Part shown: positions 12,495 through 24,817 of the stretch, piece after piece | How positions within the stretch are numbered: position 1 is the first letter of the stretch | How the letters are laid out: each line of letters starts with the position of its first letter | Assembly (NCBI GenBank): GCA_030142905.1 | Contig: JASJOG010000011.1 | Span: forward strand, 2,605,001-2,669,000 | From: Heliopora coerulea | Taxonomy: Eukaryota; Cnidaria; Anthozoa; Scleralcyonacea; Helioporidae | Length of the DNA stretch: 64,000 nt | Direction: 5' to 3' | Translations under genes and position numbers: made by a program | The notes under the pieces: generated by a model | The model's database searches: none | What the model was told of the DNA's origin: nothing | The model's input: the letters and a program-made list of their open reading frames with translations, nothing else

Positions 12495-14222
12495 CAGGTA
12501 CAGAAGACACGTGAGACCTCCGTACGTTGCGCACCAACATCCGTAATCTTGATACCACGTATTATCCCTAATCAAATATTGTAGACCTCCGACTTATTTT
12601 TGCAAAGAAAAGCACAACATAGTTAATACGACGAGTTATTTATGTGGCATATATCGTGTTTGTTGGCTAGATCGTAAGAAACTGCTATTTCATCGTCTAC
12701 TCCAACTTACCAATGGTCAGGCGTGTTAAGGTCTGGATATTGAAGCTGTGTCAATGGATTGATATCCTTCCCAGAAACCCTACCCAACGAAAACGTTCGA
12801 AACAAGGACGTGTTGATTTGTACATTGTCGTAAACCAAGTTGTTTTTAGATAGACTATATTAGAAACTGGGAAGCACAAAACGTACAAAATGCACAGTAC
12901 TGCAACTGATTAACTGTTTCTTTGTTGAACCTGAATACGAAAAAATCTTAATCATTATTTAGGATCCCAAGCATCTTATCCCAAATCTGGGCTCGCAACG
13001 GCTGTCACAGACTATTCATATTTCTTTCGCTTTCGACTGAACATCGCATATAGAATGATTTTAGTTACATCTTTATGGCGATTCTTCTCCAAAGCTTTCA
13101 TTGACGTCTTTTCTACTTTAAGCCCTTCCTCCTCATTCAGAGAAGCTCATCTTCGTTCCATTTTTGACTTTAATTCTTGTATCAATCGACTCACGTCTGG
13201 CTCCGATCGTGCTCTCTCGTTTCTTGGAATTCTAGAGGACCAAAAAATGGTTTTCAACATGGAGTGAACTTTTGTGAAAAATAATCAAGTTCACACATCA
13301 GCTATGGTACTAGACTACAAATCTTCTGTAAACAGCAAATTTGTATACCGTAGAATTTCTTATGCAAAGGAAGTCCTTTGTTGTACGTTTTTCAGTCGCT
13401 GTTTTAGAGCAAACGTCCCATTTTTCTTTGTTTTATTTTGCTTAATACAACTTAAGTCATCCTAGTAGAATAAACAGGCAAAACTATACTTGATGTTCTG
13501 TTGGTATCATTTACTAATCTGCCGTGACTCACCCAGAGAAGTCCAGGAAGTTGTCTTTTAGGGGTAATGGTGGTCCTATCTTGAGTTTTGCTTCTTGATT
13601 TTGATCATCGCAAACGCGCGTTGGTTTTCTCGAAAAGGTTGGTCTTGCTTTTCTGAACGTTGTGTATACCTGGGAACGACGCGTGGATTTCTATGAGAAG
13701 TGAATAGAAAGTATATCTGCTTTAAGAAAGTTCGTTTAATTTTTGTGAAATGCAAGCCAACTCCTGTTACTTGTCTGTGTATGTAAACGAGAATTGCATA
13801 CTGGGCGATGCCTGTACACTCTACGAAAAATTCTGCTTAGTGGAAGATTGAAGCTGACTGTTGCATGCGCCATAACCCTCCATTTATTTTAGCGACATCA
13901 AGGCTGACACCGTCTCGTGGTTGCCAGTGGTTGCCAGCCTTAGTTGACTTCTAAGTTTTCCTTTCGTCTTTTAAGTTTCCATCTTAGGACCCACCTTTAA
14001 TTTTATTGCCCTTGTTTCCGGTTTTGGGGGAAGACAGAATGGTGACAAGAGAACGGCATTTCCCTCCTCTTTACAGATGTCCACTGGTGGAGGTGTCACC
14101 ACGCACATCTGTAGGAACATGTTGCTGATGTTCGTCATCGGTTTCTCTTCATTCTTGCTCCTACCTTTGCCTACGAAAGAGGAAAAAGTAATTTCAAAGT
14201 GTGTTTGTTACTTCAGACTTCC
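12495..14222. other. Kinesin 3' flank and space between convergent genes
   Basis: No coding exon is recognised. The kinesin stop is at 12492-12494. A canonical AATAAA at 13469-13474 (+) could end its transcript. On the - strand AATAAA at 14002-14007, about 215 bases past the SOWAH stop, could end that gene. The two genes converge here. Open frames such as 13055-13267 look like 3' UTR or chance. Confidence 0.4.
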
Positions 14223-17200
14223 TTATTTGTGAATGCTAAATGTAAAAAAAGGATTCAATTGAGGAGACTCAGGTTCAGTAGATCGGTATTTTCTGAGAAT
14301 CCGTCTAACTCTTTTCTTGCGACGAAGGATCAACAGTAGCTTCATCCGGAATGGCTGTGCAACGCAGGATATAATACCTGTTTGAATTTTAGAAATTATT
14401 ACCATAATGCTTGAAAAAGCTACAGTATGCTGTAAACTAACCCATTAAGGGGCAAAGGCGTACTTTAGAGTTTTAATCTGGCTAATGCTAGAAGATTTTA
14501 TTCGGCCAAGTGGGACACTTGTCCCTTAACACATTAAATTCCATTTTTTAAAACGAAAACACATATTTCAATACATACACAAATCACATTTCTGAAGTTT
14601 ATCTAAAGAAAACGAGATAAAGACAAAAATGTATGGTTAGAAAATAGCCTTGCCCTTGAATGCTGTCCAAATTTTAATTTGCAAAGCTTCCATAACAGTA
14701 ATTTATACAGAAATGTTGCTACTTCGAACATGAAGTTTGATTTCTTACTGGATGAATGCCAGCAGTTTGTTGTTCAACGTGCTCACATCAGCTCGGGAAC
14801 TGCGTTGGGAACGCCTTGCGAGATTGGCTCTGCACGCTTGTGCAAGCGTGGGTAAACCGCCTAAGCCGGCATCTTGTCACCGAAAAAACTTTACCTTTGA
14901 CAGAAGGCATTGCATTTCGTCGAAGATAGTCTTTCGGTCTCCTTCCGCTATGATCTCTTGCGTCAATACTTGCACCTTGCACACAGGTTGATGGTTCAAG
15001 AATAAGCGGAAAAAAGAAAAAGTATGTTCATTGACATGCCTACGGTTCATTGGACGGCGTGGTCAGTCTTCTCTTATTGTACGCTGGCTAACGGCAGACG
15101 ATATTGTGTGTCGAAGAGACATCCTGCTGGGAAAGGGGTAAATCTATCAACCATAGAGGTATCACAGGTCCTGGGATTTAAGAGTAAGCACATGATTTTA
15201 CCGATTTTTTTCCCAGACAAAATTATTTTATGGTATGTTTTTTCCACGGAAAAGTTCGCCTTTTTGTTAACTTCATTGTCCTTCTACTCTGATAAATCGA
15301 ATGTTAAGTATAGTTATCTGGGTCCTTGTATCGCTCCTTTACCCCTGGAACACTCGGAGAAGTTCAGTCAACAAGAGGCTTCGCTTTGGAGTAAACTGGG
15401 AAGTAATGAGATTAAAATATTTCCACTTTTTACTTTAATTGCAAAGTACACCTTTCACCTTCTTTGTGCTGCTGATGTTCTAGACTTTTGAAAATTCTGA
15501 AATAGCAATAACCCCCTGCTTCTAGCTACGGGCGTTAGGGAAGTCTACCCCTTCACCCTCTTTGGGGGACTATGGTCATCTGACTGCGCTGGCCATGACA
15601 CCACTGATGTGGGGTAACCAACGGATATAAAGCAAAAGAAAAGCTTACCGTAGTCATCAACCAGCCGAAGGACAACATCATTGTGGTTGTACATGGTCGC
15701 CAAATGTAACGCGGTATACCCCTGGAAAAGTTTAATACAACATATAGCATATGACTCCATAGTATTTGTTTATAAACTTATCACATTATTTCCTCAGGAA
15801 GCGGACATACTTACGCCCTTTTCCAGTTTGTGTGTAATTGGAATATGATTGGAAAAATTCCCAACATAGAAAAAAACAAGACCAAATTAATTATTGGTTT
15901 TTTAATTGCATATACCTGATATGAAATTAGCTTGCGGGGATAGCTTGAAAGCCGCAGGGATATTTGGGAAAATAATTTCTTTATAATTTCCTTGAACTTA
16001 AAAATATTTCAAGAAAAGAAAAGCAGTGCTCATAAAAGTGCTATTTTCTTTAAACTGGTAGAATCACAACTTACATTCTAAATATGTCGAACGTGACCAA
16101 GATTGACTCCGTGGATAGTGATTCAAAGTTACATGCAATAAAAATCAGAAACAATACGTGATATATCTTTAACTTAATCCATGGTCATGCAACATCACCT
16201 GTATCTTGTAATCCGGATAATTCCTCGCATTTACTTACCGTTTTTAAGTCAGTATCTACACCCAGCTCTAACAAAAAATTGACGATATCGGATCTTCCAT
16301 TCTTAGCTGCCCAATGAAGAGCTGTCTAAAAACAATATCAAACGATAGGTTGGAAATGCAATGGAAAAGCAATTGTTACCTAAATGACAATGTCGAATAT
16401 AAATTGTGCTATCGAACAAGTTGTGTGGGTAATTTTAATATGTAGGATATGTGGGTTTGAACCTACGGCAAGTTTTTGACAGTTTGTAAGCGATGTTTTA
16501 ACGTGCGCAAAGAGTCCCAAACGCTGTGAAATAGAGCGTAATAAACGTTACGAATGACCACAGCGTCCTGGCAACAATTATTTCACTAAATAATGGGTTT
16601 ATTGCAACAAATTATGGTTTAACTAAAAGGTACAGTATTTTGACGAACTCACTTTAATAGGTCAATATTCAATACTTACAAACTTTGGATTTGATAAAAA
16701 GGAAATAAATTCCGTGACAATCAAAAAAAGGAGATTAAAAAGTAAAGAAAAAGAAGACGTTATCGACGAAACAAAAGCATCATTGGAGACAAGAAGAAGA
16801 GAATCAATGAATACGCACAAACTATACATACCCCCTGCACGCACAAAGCCAGGGAAATGTCATCGATGTTAAAGGGAAGATGCGTAAGGAAAAAGAAACC
16901 ACAAATATTTAAAAATAATATTTGAAATAATTCAATAGAATGTTCGCCATGTGATATTCGTATGATTTATTCATCCGAAAGCTTTTCCATATAGACAATT
17001 CACAGGTTGACATTAAGTTTAAACAATATTTCATCTTAATGTATATGAGTTCATGTGATAAGTAGATGAGAATAGCTTGGGTGGAAATCTGAGTACTTAA
17101 CAGTTTATTAACTGACTGAATTGCATGGACTTACCATGATAAAATCCTTATTTCAAACAATCAGCATTTCCATGAAGATAAAAATAAGAAAAAAACAACT

Positions 17201-18800
17201 TTAATTAATTTCCCAAGTACTTTTAAAGAAACTCATCTGAGAACGAAAGCAGGGAAAGCGTCGAAGCTGTCGCAACTTCAATTTGAAAGATAATGGACTA
17301 TTTGATAAACAGGCCTTATTAATGACATCATGTTTTGCTATTTAACAATTAGATTATGAGCTCGAGATTTCTATGAGGTGATAGTTGACTCGGGCTTCGC
17401 CCTCGTCATTAATTGTTTTAGTAGAAACAGACTTTGCAAAGAACATTTTTCGTCTTCTCTGGGATTGCACTTTCAAGTAAGCATTCTATTTCGTCTTCAG
17501 AAACTTCACAAAAACGAGAGGCGGAAGCCATTTTCGCTACTCGCTATCTATCGACAAATAGATAGCGAGTAGCGTAGCCAATCAGAATGCAACATTTGCA
17601 ATAATACTCGACAAAGTTTGTACTAATTAGTAATAGTTTTACTTGTTCGATATTTCTCTGTTAATTGAATGTTATAGCTCAATATTCGAGCTGAAGCAAG
17701 TGCCAGGATATCACAGCATGTTTTGAACATCAGATCACGTGAGGAACCTTTAACCTCTTGGAACTAGAAAAACCAGCGTGGAGAGGGTTCATGCTATTTA
17801 TTTTATAGAAAAACTGGAAGAAATACAAAAATTTTTAAGAACCTTCTTCGTCGCAAGGTTCGGATCTTGTTCCAAAAGATTTTTCAGATCATCCAGTCGC
17901 GATTGGCTGTCTGCGGAACTGAGGAACCATTGTTTCTCCAGATGATCGACCTGTAGGAAAAGCAGATAATATAGTTATGTGATATGGAGGGGAAATTTAG
18001 GATGTTAGTCACGCCACAAGAAGAGTTGATGTAAATATGTTTACCGATAATGTTACACTTCACTATCCTCTTATAATAAAACTTGCTTAATGGCTTAAAA
18101 ATAACACAGCTTTGCAATGTGGATTAGAGCTTCACTCCTTTGTTCTGCCTTTTGTTTTGTCGTTATGCTCGCGTAAAGCATAAGGACAAAACAAAAGGCA
18201 AAACATAGGAATGAAGTCAAGGATCGTCGCAATCATAAGCATAAGATTATAGTCCAAGCATAAGCCAAGAACCGAAAAGATGAAACAAAGAAAAATTCTT
18301 GTTTTAGCTTTGCAAGTCTGTGAGGAGATATCGCGCCTTGTTTTCATTTTGATCTTGTCCTTATGCTTATGTCGCTCTTGTGAACCAGGCATAAGCCGAT
18401 GTAGGACGAAACGACTTTTAACCGGTAGTAATTTGTAATGCAAATTACACTGAACGAAAGATCGACGTCGTTAATCTTTTGAGCAAATACATTTGTGTTG
18501 CAAATCGTCGTTGAAAACCTTGCTAATGAATAAGAACAGTGAACAAGTTACCCCGTTTTCAATTTTCGAAAGAGCGAAGTAATAGTCTATTTTTGTGCGC
18601 AAAACTTGCTTAATTGCCTGTTGTAAATGATCACCTGGCATATGGATTGAGAGTGGCAGGTATACCACTCATAAAATATGCAAAATATTAGGCTCACAGT
18701 TAATTTTTAAAATCATACCATAAACTGGATTAATATGAAAACATTCTGAAGTCAGTTTACTCAAAATGTCTTCTACATCTCTGGCTTTGTTGCCCCTCAT
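14223..18800 (-). CDS. SOWAH: SOWAH-family ankyrin-repeat protein, short form
   Basis: Likely a protein-interaction scaffold; the molecular function of SOWAH proteins is poorly known. Exons in transcript order: 18800-18719, 18634-18552, 17950-17843, 17146-17135 (12 nt), 16325-16239, 15721-15649, 14975-14895, 14377-14223. All borders are AG/GT and phases agree, giving 226 residues. Seen: LEKQWFLSSADSQSRL and DPNLATKK, then DFIM, ankyrin repeats TALHWAAKNGRSDIV and GYTALHLATMYNHNDVV, and the SOWAH-like ending SIDARDHSGRRPKDYL, followed by a very basic tail (LRRKKRVRRILRKY). The start ATG at 18800 has A at -3, but an upstream exon cannot be excluded. The first 55 residues are not clearly the usual SOWAH N-terminal domain. 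Vertebrate SOWAH proteins are much longer. Family call firm in the ankyrin part; N-terminus tentative. Confidence 0.75.
14440..14535. mobile_element. Dispersed short hairpin repeat, copy 2
   Basis: Carries the decayed hairpin 'ctggctaatgctag' at 14478-14491, with 'agattttattcggccaagtg' and 'cccttaacacatt' around it, matching the family seen at 2.4, 29.1 and 31.4 kb. It lies in the last SOWAH intron. Confidence 0.5.
17346..17628. mobile_element. MITE-like element family A, copy 1 (one hairpin arm lost)
   Basis: Collinear with 30590-30904: shared blocks include 'gagatttctatgaggtgata', 'catttttcgtcttctctggg' and 'tagccaatcagaatgc'. Near the end is a 34-bp palindrome around 17540-17573 ('tcgctatctat' and complement). 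Compared with the 30.6-kb copy, the second half of the leading hairpin is missing here. It lies in the SOWAH intron between the exon at 17843-17950 and the microexon. Confidence 0.8.
18126..18395. mobile_element. Non-autonomous element family B, copy 1
   Basis: Shares long blocks with 42298-42551, for example 'aagcataaggacaaaacaaa', 'caaagaaaaattcttgtt' and a terminal 'tgtgaaccaggc'. Its left end is rearranged: it starts with an inverted 'gccttttgttttgtc' segment. No protein-coding capacity seen. It lies in a SOWAH intron. Confidence 0.75.
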
Positions 18801-20950
18801 TGTTATTTGCCGGCAAACGCAAAATTTACTGGTATATGCGGTGTGTATGTGACATAAAAATATGAATGGATAGTATTGGGTCAGATTATTTCGGCCATGG
18901 AGGTTATACCTTAGTCGCATTTGTTAAAATCGACCTTCGAATCCGTCACATAAGAGCAAACAAATATATTATTAACTAAATGGATTTTGCTATGTACCTA
19001 TACAGTAACTTCATTTGGGCATAATGAATTTTCACAGTCTTCACATACAGCGTGGCTACAATTACAAAGACACTAATACAATACAAGCAAACCTATTTCC
19101 TATCATGCAGCTGATTTTTACCTTTCTTGTCATGTCTCTTGCTTCACTTCACTTCCCCAGGTTCCGGCTTGAATGGTTGAAATCACGACACAGTTCTCAA
19201 TGGTTTCACCGTGTGTTGGCAGGGATTCTGCTTATTTGTTTGTAATTTCTCTTAGCCAGATTCCCAACGAAGAGAAATTTACAAAATCGCCACAACTTTT
19301 GTTAATGACTCAGTTTAATTTTATCAAGTATCTCGACAGTTCTGCGTTGCTCATTCCTGAAATAAACCTGACAATATGTTCCTTCACATTTGTCGTTCTT
19401 CCTTGATCTTTCAGGCTCCGTCAAAGTTTCATGTTTCTGATGGCCAGCAACAGAACAAAAGCAGGTAAAACTCTATCGTGATTATCATTCACAAAGTTTA
19501 TTTTTCCGACAATTAATATTAGTCTCTATTGTTTTTAAAAATTACTCTGTAGACAAGGAGTCGATTTCCCAAATCAGTTTTACCACGTCCAATCTTCAGC
19601 AACACTTTGACTTTGGTGGCCTTTTTTGAATTTTGTGACTTGTGTAGGTGATCTCCACGTGGATTTTAAGCCCAAATTTCGGTATGTGAGAGCAGCACCA
19701 TGAGATGATTATTCAATCGTAATGCCCTCAGCTGGAGTGATTTGCTTTCGTAAACATAAAGGCTCGTTTGACAGCGAGGGGGCGCTTTCTAAAGTCTAAG
19801 TAAATATGTGATAACGTAAATAGCTATTTAAGGTTATTCAATTACTTTTTGTCTTTGTGCCCAAATCAAGTTGAGAGACAACATTGACGAAGTCTGTGGC
19901 TCAACCACAACTGTCTACATTAAAACAATCATCCTGATTCCACAACAATGTCGCGACAAAATGCCGAAATCAACTTCTGGGTGAAGAAACAGGTGTGTAG
20001 GTGGGCGAATAACAAATTCGATTCGGAGATTTGGGAGATATAACATGTCCCAAGTAGTTGTCTACTCATTTGTAGTTTTCACAAGGAGATGCTGACCGCT
20101 GCAGCAGCCAGTGAATGCCCCACCCACAGAGGTCAACACTTGTAAAAGCTGTAGGATTTCAGGGGAAGAAAACAGAACGTTGCAACAATGGCGCGTCGCA
20201 GTGAAGACATATTTTGATTCCCAAACAATGTTAATCCATTCAATTTTAATCCTCCGAGAATGTGTTTATAAAGTGATATTGTTTTTCCTACTTGCTGGAC
20301 TAGGACAAGATTTGTTTTTGTTTGTAACGATGATGTTGCGCAATGTGAGGGCGACATCAGTGGTTTTAACTCACAGTTTTAGAAGCGTTGGATTGACGCG
20401 AACAGTGTTTGGAGTTGGCCCTGCACTTGTGTCCAAAGCATTATGCTTGACCAAAATGGGTGATTAAAGTTCCACACAATTTCCCGTCAGACAAAATTTT
20501 GGGGATGCATTCCTCTAAAAGTTGGATGGTGTAATCAAAGCTTTAATGCCAGCTACTCGTGTGAACACGCACAACTTGTGGCGTTTTTAATATCAATAGA
20601 AACAATACTTAATCGAATTACTCTTGGACCAAATAAGTACAGGTCGTAATGTGATAGCTTGTTGCAATTAAAGATTTACACGACGACTGCAATTAGAATT
20701 TTACAATTGAATGTAAATCATTAATTACCTGACTGACACAAGCTAAATCATATGATCACGCGTTTACTATGTAAATGAAAAAATCATCAATTGTACAGTA
20801 GAACAATCAGTAATATAATTGCTCTCCTCTCATCCAATCCGAATCTAGTAATTTTGTCGTTCATATAATAAAAACTGCCATTATTTTAAACCCGAGATGG
20901 CCAAAGTCGCAGAATCCCGACCACTCAACAACCAATCAGCTTGCGTCGTT
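18801..20950. other. Intergenic, one unresolved + strand exon candidate
   Basis: I recognise no certain gene. Two spliceable + strand segments exist. 19415-19464 is open in one frame between a good acceptor and 'gtaaaa'. 19948-19992 starts with ATG, encodes 15 residues ending in WVKKQ, and stops at a gtgtgt donor. The open frame after about 20110 contains CKSCR, faintly like the Cys motif of small DMAC1/TMEM261 proteins, but I could not connect exons into a coherent protein. The remainder is AT-rich with no feature. Confidence 0.2.
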
Positions 20951-20984
20951 CGATTTTAAGTCTAAATATATCTACCAGAATTTG

Positions 20985-21165
20985 TATTAGAATTCGAAGT
21001 TCTAGTTCCAGCTCTAATTCCTATTAGAATTCGTTCTAGAATTCGAAATTCTAATTCTTATTCTAATTCCTATTAAAAATCGGATTTGAAATTCGAAATT
21101 CTTATTCTAACTCCTGCTAGAATTTTTAGTAGAATTCGGAATTTTAATTCTAATTTTAGGGAATG
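20985..21165. repeat. Degenerate 'gaattcgaaattctaattc' repeat
   Basis: About 180 bp built from variants of 'attagaattcgaagttct' and 'ctaattcctattag'. EcoRI-like gaattc cores recur about every 20-50 bases, and many units are self-complementary. Confidence 0.75.
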
Positions 21166-21179
21166 CGAGTTACCTTGCA

Positions 21180-22220
21180 GCGTAGCGTAGTAACTGGCGT
21201 GGTTGTAGGTGAATGCGCAGGGTTGCCGGTGATTGAACCCGCAGCAAGGTTACGGGATAACTTCGCTGGTTAGATCAGTTAAGGCTTACGGGTTAACTAA
21301 TGTAGTGTCAGAAGAGTGATTCAACACACCAGTCGTGTGATTTCACGTCAACTTGTAGGATACCAAGGGACTGGGGTACCAAGTTAACTTGCAGGTAAGT
21401 CAATTTACTAGCAGGGTTAAGAGTTCACTTATGTGTAATTAAATGTAACTTGCACTCCAATGAGGAGATGCATATTCCTGTAAGTCACACCCCTTTGAGT
21501 TAACTTACATGGTTGAAAGTTCTCTCTTCTGGGTGAGAGTTAACTCACAGAGGAATAAGTGAAAGTTAAGTGCACATCAGGAAATAAACTTGTAATAATG
21601 GCAACTGAAGTTGTTTACCCATGAGTTAAACCACACCTGTAGGAGTTAACTCACAGTTTGCCAGCTAACATGCAATGTTGAGAGATAATTTCCTGAGTTG
21701 CAACTTAAATTACCAGGCTTTTATCTTTATGTGAACTGGAGGAGGGTCAAGTTAGCTTGCATGTGAACTTGCAGTTGTCCAGTCAAAGTTACTTTGGTCA
21801 CAAGTGATTAGAGTATTGTCCAATTTAAATCTAGTGCAGCAAATTTTCTTTGGATACCCCAGCATTTTCCTGTATTCATACTAAACACATGAGAGAAGGC
21901 CTTTACAGAACCTATAAGGAGAACAGCTGAGTAATACATTATAGGGTTACCATGAATGAAATAAAATTTAATAGCAAGTTTACTTTTTGAAATGTGAAGT
22001 GACTTGCAGGATCGAGAGTTGACTTTAGCAGTTGTAAGTTGACTTAAAAGATTGTGACTTGACTTGCATGGTAGCAAATCAACCCATGGCAGCACTGCTA
22101 AACTCCCAGGGTAGCAAAACAAATCACAGGATTTGGAGTTATCTTGCCATGTCATTGGTTGACTCATGGGTTATGAATTACCTTGCAAAGTTTAACAACC
22201 CAGACATTGTTACTATAATA
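21180..22220. repeat. Degenerate minisatellite with 'agttaacttgcagg' units
   Basis: Over about 1 kb, variants of 'agttaacttgcagg', 'gagttaactcacag' and 'gtagcaaatcaac' recur every 20-35 bases without a fixed period. There is no convincing coding signal; the 21808-22167 (-) open frame is a by-product. It occupies the space between the SOWAH 5' side and the RBIS 3' end. Confidence 0.65.
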
Positions 22221-22226
22221 CAAAAC

Positions 22227-22232
22227 TTTATT
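22227..22232 (-). terminator. Possible RBIS polyadenylation signal
   Basis: The - strand reads AATAAA here, about 190 bases past the RBIS stop codon, the right distance for a short 3' UTR. Only the hexamer supports this. Confidence 0.4.
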
Positions 22233-22423
22233 CTTTTATAAATATATATATGTATATAAACAAATATTAAATTAGTTCTATTGAAATATAAGTTAATTTT
22301 TTTCTTAGATTTAATTTAATAAGTTGAATTTACATTTAGGAAACATTAAAATAAATACTTTATACTAATGATTTGTAAATAATGCAGTATGTTTTATCAT
22401 GACAGGAATTTTTCAGCTGCTCT

Positions 22424-22624
22424 TCAGAGATTTGAAAGATTTTGGGTTGCTTCTTCAACTTGTTTTTCTTGTGATATGGATGGCTGACATGGAGCCTAAA
22501 ACATAAATTAGATCACAAATCTTGAAATGGCATATTGGTGTCTATAATGGTCAAAGAACAGTCCCATATTTGCTGTATATATATATATAAATATATATAG
22601 ACACATATATACACATACATATAT

Positions 22625-22672
<48 letters not shown>

Positions 22673-22679
22673 TGTATAT

Positions 22680-22736
<57 letters not shown>

Positions 22737-22752
22737 CTGTATATACACACAC

Positions 22753-22806
<54 letters not shown>

Positions 22807-23839
22807 GCTCCCCACAGCCACAATGGGCTCTGGTATAGAAAAAAAAATTATAGACTTTCACAGGCCCAAACATACTTCACTTTGTCTCATGTACATATGC
22901 TCTTTTATAGCCCAGCCCCCAGCCATGTATGGTCAGGGGCTCTTGAAAGCCTTTGCATCAAATAAGGCCACACCTACAATCCCTCTATTTGGCCATCCTA
23001 CTGGCACATCAATTGTAAAAGATCCTGAGCAGGTAAGTGTATTAGTTCTTGAGGCAGTTAAAATCCAGAATTCTTACCTAACTTTATAAACCATAATAGA
23101 CTAACCTTGTACAAACTATCCCAAATAAAATTTACAAAACAATGATAATTCCCAGGCATTTTTGAATTTATCAACACCCACATTCAAATACATAAATTAT
23201 ACTCAGGGTGTATGGATTGAATTTTGAAACTGACCAATTAGATTACAGAATTGACCCGCTGATGTAAGAGATATAATTCCACAAAATGTTTTTGCATCAA
23301 CCAGGATGAATAAACGTGGCATGAAATTGCACGGGAGGAAAATTTCTTGTTTAAAAAGCATAGCTTCCTCGAGAAACTGAGAACTGACATAAACCTTTCA
23401 TGTAAATTCTAAGAGATGGTAAGACCATTGCACCATATTTTTTTTCATTGTACCTCAGACGTAGTTGGTTCTTTACTCGTGTCACAGTTTATTGTTTTCT
23501 CGTTCTCTTTTTCTGAAACAAGCTTTGACTGAAGTTCAGTGAATTCTTCATTGACACTTTTAATGTCTCTCCCTAATTTATCCATCACCTTGAAAGAAAG
23601 AAAAATTTTCTAATTTATTGCCTGTTCAGTGTACGCTACGGGTTGTACCACGTTTCACAAACAGCTGTGTCGCGGTTGCCGCAAATAAACTATAGATTAA
23701 TTCCTTTAAAAAAAGTCACCTTCTTAGTATTTGACTTCTTGCGCTTATCTTTTGCTTTTACAACAGAACCTGGACCTTTCTTTGTCTGAAAATTATCTTT
23801 TTTAGCCTTCTCACCGTCTCTCTTTCCACTCTTTGCCAT
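22424..23839 (-). CDS. RBIS: Ribosomal biogenesis factor RBIS (C8orf59 family)
   Basis: Small nucleolar protein family needed for large-subunit ribosome production in human cells. Three exons in transcript order: 23839-23720, 23588-23454, 22495-22424, all AG/GT and phase 0, giving 108 residues; the human protein is about 100. Seen: the family-typical start MAKSG, a lysine-rich basic first half ([11 protein letters not shown]), a predicted amphipathic helix ([16 protein letters not shown], residues 48-63), a variable acidic linker, and the conserved C-terminal signature [10 protein letters not shown] matching the family's DEATRLMALL. The start is the first in-frame ATG beginning MAK. No neighbour suggests co-regulation. 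The main uncertainty is low sequence conservation typical of this tiny family. Confidence 0.8.
22576..22798. repeat. (TA)n/(CA)n microsatellite
   Basis: Alternating tracts of 'ta' and 'cacaca', with two near-identical 'atactgtatatacacacac' segments. It lies in the second RBIS intron. All three overlapping Tyr/Ile-rich open frames here are artefacts. Confidence 0.97.
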
Positions 23840-24766
23840 GATTTCTGCCAAATGAAGTTCTATTCGTGGCTTTCGTGGAAAAGTCCACGAATATGACGTC
23901 ATATTGCCACGAGTAGAGACACTGGAGACTTGCGCAGTCGGCGTTGGTTCCTTCCGTCTCGTTGGGTAACTTATGGTCGGCTGAATCGAAATTCCAATTT
24001 AGAGATTCTTTGATAATTCTCTTCCCGAGCTGTTCATAGGCTCGAAGGTAGGTGGTGTAATACTTAGTTATAATGAAAATACCCACCGTTTGTACTTTAC
24101 TGTTTTCCCCAACACGGTGAATTAATATTGCCCGACTTCTAACCTCTTCCCTCTTGATACTCGCCTTATCTGGCGAGACGAAGACCTAGTAAAGGATTTG
24201 TTGAAATGATAACCTTGTGAGCTGGAGTTGTCAGTAGTGGTCACGGGTTTTTGTAATTGGAGCGTTATAAACGCCTTTGCAAACTACCTGCTGAAGTGAC
24301 CAACACGCTAGTCAATTACTTGGTATAAATTATACAAGACCAGACGCGATTCAATATCACTTAAACAAAAACTTGATGAATAAAGCTAGCTTTATCCAGA
24401 CATGCCACTGTCTATATGAATGCATCGTTTTGTAGTTTGGTTTATAATTAAATGATATTATTTAATTATATTTTGTTTATATACTTCACACCTCCTCTTA
24501 CTGTACACTTGGTCATCCAGCCATTTATAAAGAGTTTTTTTATTGGATGGTTTTCAGCCATAGCTTGAGGGGGGTACCTGAAGTGAGGTTTAATGGTTAT
24601 TTATTTTTACCAGAGTACTTTTATAACACTTACAAACTGTTTATAGACAGAGTTATGATTATTTATAACATAATAACTTCACTGGCAGTCAGAATGGAAG
24701 GTATGGTAATTATTTAAGGTGTGAGCAGGAACTTAATAGAACATGGTGAATGATACTGATTTGCCT

Positions 24767-24768
<2 letters not shown>
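23840..24768. other. RBIS 5' flank
   Basis: No exon or clear core promoter element was recognised upstream of the RBIS ATG (- strand). The 23.88-24.2 kb stretch is less AT-rich than its surroundings and contains several CG dinucleotides, as expected near a housekeeping start. The rest to 24.77 kb is AT-rich with nothing identifiable. Confidence 0.35.

Positions 24769-24816
<48 letters not shown>
24769..24816. repeat. (TA)n microsatellite
   Basis: About 24 uninterrupted TA units abutting the left arm of the foldback element at 24816. Confidence 0.97.

Positions 24817-24817
<1 letters not shown>

Noticed and set aside
15024..15491. 155-codon + strand frame
   Set aside because: It is antisense within a SOWAH intron, shows no family features, and has no supporting splice or codon pattern.
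19415..19464. 50-base + strand segment with good acceptor and donor
   Set aside because: Isolated; no neighbouring exon could be phased with it, so it is mentioned only in the intergenic note.
22508..22873. Long Tyr/Ile frames on the - strand
   Set aside because: Translation of (TA)n/(CA)n microsatellite; likewise 38366-38875.
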